Source: Ileibacterium valens (GTDB taxonomy: Bacteria; Bacillota_I; Bacilli_A; Erysipelotrichales; Erysipelotrichaceae). From it: a stretch of DNA of 40,752 bases. The stretch covers positions 1 through 40,752 of the forward strand of contig NZ_MPJW01000115.1 of NCBI RefSeq assembly GCF_001945525.1, read 5' to 3'. Shown in pieces: positions 26,609 through 35,161 of this stretch (positions are counted from its first letter, which is position 1; every line of letters begins with the position of its first letter). The position numbers were made by a program, and so were the translations under genes. Under the pieces are notes generated by a model. It was not told where the DNA came from. It made no database searches and saw only the letters and a list, made by a program, of their open reading frames with translations.

Positions 26609-26653
26609 AATGATCATAGAAGAAATGATTATAAAAGAAATGATCATAGAAGA
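26609..26653. repeat. 15-bp unit repeated three times
   Basis: AATGATCATAGAAGA at 26609-26623 and 26639-26653 flanks a two-base variant at 26624-26638. In frame it would encode MIIEE-type repeats within a short ORF, but no real gene is evident. Confidence 0.7.
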
Positions 26654-27157
26654 AAAAGAAAACATGGATAATTATTAAATCGAATTTCCCAGATTTTCCT
26701 ACGCTTTACCCTTTGGCAGACCTGTTTTCAACTGGCGTATGATTGAAATCCAATGATCATTTACCGGACAACAGACAATCATTCGCAGCCTGCCAACTGT
26801 TTTAAGCATATTGATGTATTCATTCAATATTAAAAGGAAGTCCTGATGATTTCTGTTTGAGAATGACATATTCATCCTTTCGAAGCTAAAACGGCATCAC
26901 TCAGAAACATCATTCTCAAAAACAGTATGGGACAAAAGACAGATGACTGATTCACCTGAAATTTCTGAAAGGATCATTCTTTCCCCATTGGATCAGTAAT
27001 AACGGCGTAACCATCTGATCCAATCAATTAAAAGGGAAAATTCAGAAACCGAAGGCAAACCCATAGAATTCTGTTTTTGAGCTGCAAGTCAAAGACTTCC
27101 AGCAAAACCAGGAAACAACATTCACAATGGCTTACAACCAAGGATTGTCTGATCGGC

Positions 27158-27183
27158 TGATTGATTGATTTTGATTGATTGAT
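27158..27183. repeat. GATT microsatellite
   Basis: Two blocks of TGATTGATTGATT-like tetranucleotide repeats are adjacent. The site could vary by slippage, but it is not inside a gene. Confidence 0.7.
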
Positions 27184-27538
27184 ATCTGATTAATTTATGG
27201 CCGCTGCGCACAGCAATAAGAAACCCTTCGATCTTAACTTCTGCCAAATTTTGCAAAGACAATCCAATTCAGATCAACAGCAACACGAAGACAAGATCCT
27301 TGATTTGCAGAAATGACAGAGCCATTGCAAAGCAAACCATTAGAAATCCGAATTCTGAAACAAGAATTCAGAAATCAACATTAAAAATGATGATCAACCT
27401 ACGAATCAGGCAGAATCAAAACAGATGATTCCCTTTGACGTTTCAGAAATCGTGCCCAACCTGAAAAGTTAAAGCAAAAGAAATAGAAAAGCACCAAGCA
27501 AGAAAAGTGCAGACAGAAATGAATGATAAAAGACGAAA

Positions 27539-27571
27539 AAAAGACCAATGTCTGCTACACATTGATCTTTT
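27539..27571 (-). terminator. Orphan terminator in the gene-poor region
   Basis: On the minus strand AAAAGATCAATGT pairs with ACATTGGTCTTTT (one mismatch) and is followed by a TTTTTTTCG tract. The only upstream minus-strand ORF is the weak one at 27697-27975. Confidence 0.6.
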
Positions 27572-28803
27572 CGAGATTATCGCTGCTTAGATTTGTTTCT
27601 TCTGCCCGGTTCAGTTAAAAAGATGGTTTTTGATCACAGGATTCATCAATAAACTTTGAATGTCAGAACAGAAACAGCAGATAAAATAAACCAGATTCAA
27701 TTTCCCAGATTTGAACTGGTTCGTTTTTCAAGTATAACAGATTGCTCATTGTTCTTATATAAATGAACTCTGCTCTCCTCTATCTTACAAGAACTCCAAC
27801 CTTTGTCTATGTCCATACAGGCAGGGTTCAAAACAAAAGGAATATTTATGAGCATTCTGTATGTTTTTTTAGTCATTCTGAATATTTTCCAGGATATTTT
27901 AAAAAACTCCTGTTCTAAACTCTTCCTGGATATTCTGAAATCATTTTGCAGCCCAACAAATTCTTGATGATACATAGAATGAATTTGATTGCTATTTCAC
28001 TTAAATCTGTTTTCTCAGACTGGTCCCCATTGATTTGACCATGGATTTTAGTCTCCAGGCGAATCGAACTCAGGAAGTTCGATCAAAAAGGCAAAATGAT
28101 AAGTATCGTCCTGCAGCAGATGGATCTGGCCAGACTGACATGAAAATCGAAGCAGTCTGCAGAATTGACGCTTTAATGATTAACTAATTCACAACCTTTA
28201 TACAGACTGTTCTGAAACAAAGAAATAAATTGAGTTGTTAGGCTCAATGAACTGTAACATAGCTTCATATTGTTTTATGTGATGGATCATCAAAATCCAT
28301 CTCAAAATTACCTGCCCTCCTGATGATTCGTTTGTGTGTATTCTTTTATATGTATCAGCGTTTTGTACCGGTATTATGGATAGATTAAAAACGAATGATC
28401 AGCTGTTAAAAGTCATCCTGAAAATGTGCAAATCCAGCCAGGGATTCATGCTGCATGGCGCTGAATATTCTTTATCCTGCACAATAGGATTCTATATCCT
28501 GTTAGAATCATTCACCGCATCCTTAAATTATAATGACAATCCCTGTCCGCGGATGGCTTTTTAAAAACCATTTATTCTGTATTGACTGCCAGGATCATTC
28601 GATCACCTTTACCTGACAATCTTTTTTGATCGAATGATCTGCTGGCATTAGCATTATGACAAAACCTCAACAAGGATTAAAACCGCACTGCCGAGTTCCA
28701 GACAAAACAAAAAATAAATAATTACATTCTCAACAAACATTGACCATGGATTAATTCATTTCCCATTAATCCTCACCTTTTAAACCTCTAACCTGACCTG
28801 TTT

Positions 28804-28845
28804 AAAGCCGGAATGAGTCGTCCAGATCATACCGGCTTTTTCTTT
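28804..28845 (+). terminator. Orphan plus-strand terminator before rpsT
   Basis: AAAGCCGG / CCGGCTTT, extended by ATG / CAT after one mismatch, is followed by TTCTTT. No plus-strand gene ends nearby, so it may end a small RNA or block read-through into rpsT. Confidence 0.6.
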
Positions 28846-28944
28846 CATCTTAGATTTTTGTTCATTTTCCAGAATCATCTTTCAAAAATAGGCTGAAAAT
28901 CAAAAAAAGCTCTAAAAATGCTCTGCAGAGGCCATGGGCTATCA

Positions 28945-28973
28945 TTGCATTGAAAAATGTGTTTTGTTATAAT
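28945..28973 (+). promoter_or_regulatory. rpsT promoter
   Basis: TTGCAT (28945-28950) and TATAAT (28968-28973) have a 17-base spacer, 30 bases before the rpsT ATG. Confidence 0.75.
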
Positions 28974-29002
28974 GCATAAGCATTACGACAGGAGGTGTAC
29001 GC

Positions 29003-29266
29003 ATGCCGCAGATTAAACAGCAGAAGAAACGTGTTCTTACAAACAATAAAGCTCATAAGCGCAACGTTTCCGCGAAGTCCGCAATGAAGACTTCTATTAA
29101 AAAGGTCCTGGTCGCTGTAGAAGCGAATGATAAAGAAGCAGCTCTTGCCGCTTACAAAGCCGCTTGCAGCAAACTGGATTCCGCAGTTGCTAAAGGTTTA
29201 AAGCATAAAAACTATGCCGCTAACCAGAAGTCCAGACTTGCTAAAGCGATTAACGCTATTCAGTAA
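29003..29266 (+). CDS. rpsT: 30S ribosomal protein S20
   Basis: The product has 87 residues, lysine- and alanine-rich and helical. It begins MPQIKQQKKRVLTNNKAHKR, the family-typical start, and ends AANQKSRLAKAINAIQ. It binds 16S rRNA during early 30S assembly. A strong AGGAGGTG site precedes the ATG. It is a single gene with its own promoter and hairpin, convergent with holA, as is the usual rpsT/holA pairing in Firmicutes. Confidence 0.97.
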   Translation: MPQIKQQKKRVLTNNKAHKRNVSAKSAMKTSIKKVLVAVEANDKEAALAAYKAACSKLDSAVAKGLKHKNYAANQKSRLAKAINAIQ

Positions 29267-29288
29267 TTCAAATTGAATAGATTATTAA

Positions 29289-29339
29289 ACCGATAATAAA
29301 AATCACGATATCTTTCGATATCGTTTTTTTATTATCGGT
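29289..29339 (+). terminator. Nested hairpin terminator shared by rpsT and holA
   Basis: The inner stem ACGATATC / GATATCGT is followed by TTTTTTT. An outer perfect 14-bp stem (29289-29302 with 29326-29339) encloses it. The outer arms reuse the T-run, so the structure can stop transcripts from both convergent genes. Confidence 0.8.
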
Positions 29340-29441
29340 CTTTTATTATCAGCTTTTTGTTCAAACTTTCGTATTGGTCCATGGCAGACAAGGTAATCCA
29401 TCACATTACCAGATACAACTGGGCAAACTTCCAGAATCAGC

Positions 29442-30449
29442 CTAATGAGTGTCATTTAGTGATGCCGAATTTGATTTTATGATTTCAAAAATGAAGTTTT
29501 CAAATCCTTCATCCTTATCCACCATTCCGCCTTTAATCGCCTGATCGAGCGAGGACAGATCATTCAGGGTACTGAGCAGTTCATTGGCAGAAAAGCGCGA
29601 GGCATTTTTTTTCGTGTTATATACTCTTCCGGAACTTGCATTCAGTTCTTTTGCAATCTGGTTTTGATCCATTCCCAAGTCCATCAATACCCGAACCTGA
29701 TAAACAAACCGGACCTGACTTGCCAGCAAAGCACAGATGGCTACTGGCTCCATTCCAGTAAATCGAAAGTTCCGGTATAAGGCCAGCAGCTTTAATCCCT
29801 GTCTGTTAAATAATGCATCCGTCATCTTGAAGACATTTTCAAGAGGCTCTAAAGTTGTCATCGCCATGACATCTTCAAGACTTAATTCCTTTCCATCCAG
29901 GGCAAAGATTGAAAATTTATCAAGCTCCATAGAGATCTTCGCCGTTTTCATTCCTGCATGAGCGATATACCAGCGAATGGCTTCTTCAGACATCTTCAGA
30001 TTTTTTTCCTTAATCATGGATCGAACCAAAGCAGGCATGTTCTTTTCCTCCGGAAGCTTGCACTCAATCATCCGGGCTTTTTTGGATAGTTCCTTGACCT
30101 TTTTCTTTCGGCCATCCAGCTTTGGCTTTTCGAGCATATAGACAATCCATCCATCATCAAGATCCAGATCGGCAATTTTATCCAGATCATAACCATGACT
30201 CTGTTCATTCGCGCTTAAAAAGTCCGCATTCGCCAATACAATCATTTTCCGTTCCGGAAACAACGAAACAGATACGGTTTCTGCATAGAAATCCCTGGGT
30301 TCATCTTTTGTAGCATCCAGACGCAGGTAAACATCCGGTTTAAATTCATTTCTGAGATGATCCAGTTTATATTGCATTCTTGAAGGATCATCTCCATATA
30401 TAATCGCAATCATCCCTTCCATATTCTCATGTTTTGAGAGTGAAGTCAT
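29442..30449 (-). CDS. holA: DNA polymerase III delta subunit
   Basis: The product has about 335 residues. The N-terminal part reads MIAIIYGDDPSRMQYKLDHL (family-typical GDDxxR region). The middle has the AAA+-like collar text (YMLEKPKLDGRKKKVKELSK), and the C-terminus is all-helical (AICALLASQVRFVYQVRVL). The delta subunit opens the beta clamp in the clamp loader. Its start is uncertain: the ATG at 30449, a TTG at 30452 and the better-conserved internal ATGs at 30422 or 30413 are all possible, and none has a strong ribosome site. It is convergent with rpsT. Confidence 0.92.
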   Translation of the reverse strand: MTSLSKHENMEGMIAIIYGDDPSRMQYKLDHLRNEFKPDVYLRLDATKDEPRDFYAETVSVSLFPERKMIVLANADFLSANEQSHGYDLDKIADLDLDDGWIVYMLEKPKLDGRKKKVKELSKKARMIECKLPEEKNMPALVRSMIKEKNLKMSEEAIRWYIAHAGMKTAKISMELDKFSIFALDGKELSLEDVMAMTTLEPLENVFKMTDALFNRQGLKLLALYRNFRFTGMEPVAICALLASQVRFVYQVRVLMDLGMDQNQIAKELNASSGRVYNTKKNASRFSANELLSTLNDLSSLDQAIKGGMVDKDEGFENFIFEIIKSNSASLNDTH

Positions 30450-30608
30450 CAAACATTCACATCTCGTCTTCTTTTGGCTGCCCTCATTCAGGCAAAGAAA
30501 TTCCCCATAATGCCCAGAAAAAAACAGTTTAGAAAGTTGTTTCTGATTGGCTTGAATCTTTTTCGTCCGATACGATGAAAAGCATAGAAGAAAGAGTGAG
30601 GTGATGGT

Positions 30609-32252
30609 TTGGTATTTATTCTTTGTGCGGCCATTCTGCTTTTATGTGTTTTGTCAGAGAAGATCTCTGCTCGTATTGGAACTCCGGCGCTTATTTTCTT
30701 TATGCTTGTCGGAATGCTTTTTGGAAGCGATGGCCTGCTTCAGATTCCCTTTTCTGATTACCAGCTTGCAGAACAGATCTGCTCTGCGGCTTTAATATTC
30801 ATCATGTTTTATGGCGGATTCAACCTGAAATGGAAAGCCGCCAGAACGATTGCAGTCAAAGCGACCTGCCTATCCACTTTAGGCGTATTGCTTACGGTCA
30901 TCTTTTCAATGGTCTGCATGCATTTGTTTATGGGCCTTGATTGGATTACCGGTTTTTTGATCAGTGCGGTTTTAGGCTCTACCGATGCAGCGAGCGTGTT
31001 CTCGATCCTTCGTCAGAAAAAGCTCAACTTAAAGGATCGAACTGCCCCGCTGCTGGAAATGGAATCCGGATCCAATGATCCGATTGCCTATATGCTGACT
31101 CTGGTTGGTATTATGCTTTTTTTAAAGCAGCCAGCTGATGGAATATTGATACTGATTGGCTTGCAGATCGCAGTTGGGCTTTTTGCCGGCTGGATTTCAT
31201 CTGTGATTACCACACGAATCATGAAAATGAATGATCTGATCTGTTCAGAACTTTCTGTATTGTTTTTAACCGGAATGGTTCTTCTATGTTATGGGGTAAG
31301 CCAGGTCCTTGGAGGAAATGCTTATTTATCCGTCTACCTGATGGGAATTCTTGTAGGAAATTCATCGATTCCTCATAAGACTTCCCTGATTGGATTCTTT
31401 GATGGCCTGACTTCCATGGCCCAGATCTTGATATTCTTCCTGCTTGGATTATTGTCATTTCCTTCAAGAATGCCTCAGGCCATTCCATTAGCAAGCATGA
31501 TCTTTTTGATTCTGTTATTTATCGCAAGACCGTTGGCCACATTTTTGATTCTGCTGCCTTTTGGCTGCTCAATTCGCCAGTGCCTTCTTGTCAGTTTTGC
31601 AGGCCTTAGGGGAGCGGCCAGCTGCGTATTTGCGATCATGGCCATCAGTGCCGGAGTCATCATCAGGAATAATCTGTTTTTAATCGTATTTGTCGTTACA
31701 TTGTTATCTGTCGGAATTCAGGGATCGCTTCTTCCCTGGGCGGCCAGAAAGCTCGACATGATTGATGACAAGGAAAACGTATTAATGACCTTTAATGACT
31801 ATGCGGAAAATCCAGACATCTCTTTGCTTCGGCTGTATATTGCGAAAGATTCTGAGTTTGTAAACCAGAAGATTTCACAGCTGGCTTTGCCAAAAGGTAT
31901 GCTTGCTCTTATGATTCAAAGAGATGGAGAACGTTTTGTCTGTAAAGGGGATACGCTGCTTCAGCAGGGCGATTCGCTCATTCTTTCAGCAGCCAGTTAT
32001 CAAAGTGATGATCAGCTGTTAGAAGAGATCACAATCCATCCAGGTCATGAATGGATTAACCACAGAATTTCAGAGCTGAATCTGCCAGAAAACATGTTAA
32101 TCACTCTGATCAGCCGAAACGGACAATCGATCATTCCTTCCGGAAAGAGCAGGATTCTGGAAAATGACGTCCTGACGCTGTTTTCTTCAAAACGTAAAAA
32201 AGAATCTGACCATCCTAAAAGATCTACGAACTTAAAAACTCCAAACAAATGA
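30609..32252 (+). CDS. CPA1-type cation/proton antiporter with RCK-C domains
   Basis: The product has 547 residues. About 12 membrane segments (1-385) form an NhaP/CvrA-like antiporter, with the ion-site region GSTDAASVFSIL and the ESGSNDPIAY motif that carries the conserved acidic residues. Two C-terminal RCK_C (TrkA-C) cytoplasmic domains follow (about 395-460 and 465-535), which sense nucleotides or ions. This layout is typical of K+/H+ antiporters related to NhaP2. The start is a TTG with an AGGTGAT ribosome site 7 bases away. It is divergent from holA and is followed by a terminator. Confidence 0.88.
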   Translation: MVFILCAAILLLCVLSEKISARIGTPALIFFMLVGMLFGSDGLLQIPFSDYQLAEQICSAALIFIMFYGGFNLKWKAARTIAVKATCLSTLGVLLTVIFSMVCMHLFMGLDWITGFLISAVLGSTDAASVFSILRQKKLNLKDRTAPLLEMESGSNDPIAYMLTLVGIMLFLKQPADGILILIGLQIAVGLFAGWISSVITTRIMKMNDLICSELSVLFLTGMVLLCYGVSQVLGGNAYLSVYLMGILVGNSSIPHKTSLIGFFDGLTSMAQILIFFLLGLLSFPSRMPQAIPLASMIFLILLFIARPLATFLILLPFGCSIRQCLLVSFAGLRGAASCVFAIMAISAGVIIRNNLFLIVFVVTLLSVGIQGSLLPWAARKLDMIDDKENVLMTFNDYAENPDISLLRLYIAKDSEFVNQKISQLALPKGMLALMIQRDGERFVCKGDTLLQQGDSLILSAASYQSDDQLLEEITIHPGHEWINHRISELNLPENMLITLISRNGQSIIPSGKSRILENDVLTLFSSKRKKESDHPKRSTNLKTPNK

Positions 32253-32462
32253 ATATGGATCTCCTGTTTTCGAAAATGATGAACACGAACATGATAAATC
32301 GCTCGATTACATGGTCCTGCAGAAAACAGAAGCTGGAACAATTGTTTTTTGATTCAATTGGACATTCGTTTCAATAAGAAATTAAGCAAATTGGCATCAT
32401 TAAGGCAAATCAGCCGGAAGAAAGATAAGATGATTTCAACCAAAGCCATTTGCCGCAAGTCT

Positions 32463-32489
32463 AAGCCGCCATATGGAATGGCGGCTTTT
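32463..32489 (+). terminator. Terminator after the antiporter gene
   Basis: AAGCCGCCAT / ATGGCGGCTT is a perfect 10-bp stem with a 5-base loop, then TTA. It is about 210 bases after the stop; a shadow ORF that crosses it is not real. Confidence 0.7.
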
Positions 32490-32594
32490 ATGTTAATGAT
32501 TAACTTGGAATTCAAAATCAAATTTGGCTTTTGAGTCTGTAAGCTGTTTTAGAAAATCACTATTATTTTCTGAAGCCTAAAAGGAGAAAGTATT

Positions 32595-34061
32595 ATGTCT
32601 TGTACAACAATCCTGGTTGGTTCCCAGGCCAGCTATGATGGATCCTGCATGATCGCACGAAACGATGATACTGGAGCTGGATCCTATTCCCCCAAAAAAT
32701 TCATCGTCGTTTTGCCAGATCAGCAGCCTCGACACTATGTTTCTAAAATCAGTCATGTTGAAATTGAACTGCCAGATGATCCAATGCGTTATACCTCAAT
32801 GCCAAGCGTTGATTCAAGCAAGGGAATCTGGGCTGCAGCTGGAATTAACAGCGCTGGAGTATCGATGACTGCTACTGAAACCATTACTTCCAATCCAAGA
32901 GTTTTAGGAGCTGACCCACTCGTTGTCTATGATCCAAAAACCAAGACTCTAGGTGGTATTGGTGAAGAAGATTTAGTTGTCATTACCCTGCCCTATATTC
33001 ATTCAGCAAGAGAAGGCGTGATCCGTTTAGGTGAACTATCCATGAAATATGGAACCTATGAAATGAATGGAATCGCTTTTGCCGATGAAAATGAAATCTG
33101 GTGGTTTGAAAGTATCGGTGGTCACAACTGGATGGCTAAAAGAGTCAATCCAAATGAATACGTCGTCATGCCAAACCAGCTGGGTATCGATTCATTTGAT
33201 TTTGAAGACGCTACGGGCGATCAGATCAACTATATTTGCTCGGCCACTTTACCAGAACTGGTTAAAAAAGCTCATCTGGACCTGTCGATGAATGGGATCT
33301 TCAATCCAAGAGATGCATTTGGATCCGCAGATGATTCTGACCATGTCTACAATACGCCTCGTGCCTGGTATATGCTGCGCCGCTTAAATCCACATGCAGC
33401 AAACTGGGATGTCAATGAAACTGACTTTGGCCCTCAATCCGATACCCTGCCATGGAGCATGGTTCCTGAAAAGAAGATTACCGTTGAAGAAGTCAAATAT
33501 CTGTTGTCTTCTCATTATCAGGGAACTCCTTATGATCCATATCTGAATTATGGAGACCGCTCGAATTGTGGAAAGTATCGCCCCATTGGAATTAACCGAA
33601 CTGCTTTTCTTTCTGTTTCTCAGCTTAGAAAAGATATGGAGCCTATTGAATGGGTTGCTTTTGCATCCAATGCTTTTAATGTACTGATTCCGTTCTATAC
33701 CAATGTCAATGAAATGCCAGAATATCTCAGCAACACAACCATAGAAGTTTCAACAGACAACTTCTACTGGGTCAGCCGTTTAATTGGAGCTATGGCAGAT
33801 GCTTCCTATTCTCATTCATTGATTTTCATTGAACGATATCAGGAAAATGTCGCTGCAAAGAGTCATCAGATCCTGGATAAATATGATGTCCTGCTTGCCA
33901 AAAACAAGAATGAAAGTGAGCAGACTCTGATCGAAATTAGACAGGCTGCCAATCAGGAAGTGGCAGATATGGCAAAAGCCGAAAGCGCCAAAGTTCTTGA
34001 TCAGGTTCTCTATGAACTCAGCAATCAGATGAAAAACAGCTACGCACGCTCTGACGCTTAG
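32595..34061 (+). CDS. pepD: C69-family dipeptidase
   Basis: The product has 488 residues with an N-terminal nucleophile: the processed cysteine is C3 in MSCTTILVG. This is the peptidase C69 (PepD/dipeptidase A) pattern, with RNDD following at about 23-26 and the WWFESIGGHNWMA segment typical of the family. It hydrolyses dipeptides in the cytoplasm. No signal peptide is present. The AGGAG site lies 9 bases before the ATG. The last ~70 residues form a coiled helix. It stands alone, with a terminator downstream. Confidence 0.92.
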   Translation: MSCTTILVGSQASYDGSCMIARNDDTGAGSYSPKKFIVVLPDQQPRHYVSKISHVEIELPDDPMRYTSMPSVDSSKGIWAAAGINSAGVSMTATETITSNPRVLGADPLVVYDPKTKTLGGIGEEDLVVITLPYIHSAREGVIRLGELSMKYGTYEMNGIAFADENEIWWFESIGGHNWMAKRVNPNEYVVMPNQLGIDSFDFEDATGDQINYICSATLPELVKKAHLDLSMNGIFNPRDAFGSADDSDHVYNTPRAWYMLRRLNPHAANWDVNETDFGPQSDTLPWSMVPEKKITVEEVKYLLSSHYQGTPYDPYLNYGDRSNCGKYRPIGINRTAFLSVSQLRKDMEPIEWVAFASNAFNVLIPFYTNVNEMPEYLSNTTIEVSTDNFYWVSRLIGAMADASYSHSLIFIERYQENVAAKSHQILDKYDVLLAKNKNESEQTLIEIRQAANQEVADMAKAESAKVLDQVLYELSNQMKNSYARSDA

Positions 34062-34122
34062 CTTCATATTCATAAACAAAATTTGCAAACAATGACATCC
34101 TTTTTGGATAAAAAAATAAATC

Positions 34123-34164
34123 AAACGGAAGTCTTTTCAATTCAACCGGAAAAGCTTCCGTTTT
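34123..34164 (+). terminator. Terminator after pepD
   Basis: AAACGGAA / TTCCGTTT with inner CTTTTC / GAAAAG forms a long stem followed by a short T-run. The remaining bases to 34423 hold no gene. Confidence 0.7.
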
Positions 34165-34426
34165 GTAATTGATATTCAGTTTTATCTTCGGAAAGGTCAC
34201 ATAGCTTTTGATGAATACATTCACTTTCATATAGGCCAGATCATTCATCATGATTATCATATTTTCATTCAAAACTGACATTCAGTTTTGATTGTTTCCA
34301 ATTTCAAACGCATAATTTCCATACAGTTTTCGATAAAGCTGACAGAAATTACTTGATTTTGGAATCAATCAGTTTTTTTCATCGTTTTTTTTCTGTATGA
34401 TGTAGGCCGGCGAAAGGAGGCGTATG

Positions 34427-35035
34427 ATGAAGTTTATAGTAAAGGGCAAGTATTCAGGCAACGAAAGTGATCTTCCCACCAGACATGTCCCAGGAAGTAC
34501 ACAATTCAAAGAAGTTGAATCAGTTTCACAGCTTTCAAAGCTCGCATCAGTGATCAGCCTCCTGATACTGGCAGTCCTATTCTTAATTATCGGATATGTC
34601 AGCGCTAAAGCTGATTATCCATTCATGGATCATCCCATACAGCTGATCTTTGGAGCTCTTCTCAGCTGTCTGGTTTTTATTCCTCATGAATTTCTGCATG
34701 CGATCTGCTTTAAGCAGGATGTCGAATTTTATGAAAATCTCTCACAGGGAATGCTATTTGTCGTTGGGACTGAGGATATGTCCAAAGCCCGTTTTATATT
34801 CATGAGCTTATTACCAACAATTGTTTTTGGATTCATTCCATATATATCTTATCTCTTTGATCCAACACTGCTTTTTTGTGGTGTTTTTGGGGCAATGAAT
34901 ATCGCTTCAGGAGCTGGAGATTTTTATAACGTTTATAATGCGATCACTCATGTTCCGGCTCATGCATTGATCTATATGTCTGGTCTGCATTCATTCTGGT
35001 ATTTGCCAGAAACAAGTAACTCTCACCAGAACTGA
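34427..35035 (+). CDS. DUF3267-type putative zincin membrane protein
   Basis: The product has about 202 residues. The first membrane segment is at about 41-60, a second at about 71-87 is followed immediately by HEFLH (H88, E89, H92 in the longer reading), and further membrane segments come later. HExxH inside a membrane protein of this size matches DUF3267, a family proposed to be membrane zinc peptidases related to site-2 proteases; activity is not proven. The second of two adjacent ATGs (34427) has better spacing from GGAGG than the first (34424). Confidence 0.75.
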   Translation: MKFIVKGKYSGNESDLPTRHVPGSTQFKEVESVSQLSKLASVISLLILAVLFLIIGYVSAKADYPFMDHPIQLIFGALLSCLVFIPHEFLHAICFKQDVEFYENLSQGMLFVVGTEDMSKARFIFMSLLPTIVFGFIPYISYLFDPTLLFCGVFGAMNIASGAGDFYNVYNAITHVPAHALIYMSGLHSFWYLPETSNSHQN

Positions 35036-35113
35036 GTTTGCGAATTCAGACAGATCCTGATCGTCAAATCCAAAGTATTCATTTGATCTAAACCATAATC
35101 ACCACTCACCAGC

Positions 35114-35156
35114 AAAGGCAGCCGCAGATCATCAAACTGCAGCTGCCTTTTTTCTC
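35114..35156 (+). terminator. Terminator after the DUF3267 gene
   Basis: AAAGGCAGC / GCTGCCTTT with an inner GCAG / CTGC pairing is followed by TTTCTCTTT on the plus strand. It separates this gene from the convergent comEC. Confidence 0.8.
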
Positions 35157-35161
35157 TTTAG

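Larger units (their letters stand above)
26377..28803. other. 2.4-kb gene-poor region with orphan terminators
   Basis: No gene is recognised. Two small ORFs (27697-27975 minus, 28334-28564 plus) lack ribosome sites and family features. The region contains a 15-bp triple repeat, a GATT microsatellite and a minus-strand terminator at 27539-27571, and it ends at a plus-strand terminator (28804-28839). Small RNAs are possible. No CRISPR repeats, tRNA, tmRNA, RNase P RNA or SRP RNA signatures were seen. Confidence 0.5.

Noticed and set aside
27697-27975. 92-codon minus-strand ORF
   Set aside because: No ribosome site and a biased composition without motifs; only the downstream terminator argues for transcription.
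26377-28803. CRISPR array or housekeeping RNA in the gene-poor region
   Set aside because: There are no regularly spaced repeats, and no recognisable tRNA, tmRNA, RNase P or SRP RNA signatures.
32349-32534. 61-codon plus-strand ORF after the antiporter
   Set aside because: It runs through a clear terminator hairpin and has no ribosome site.
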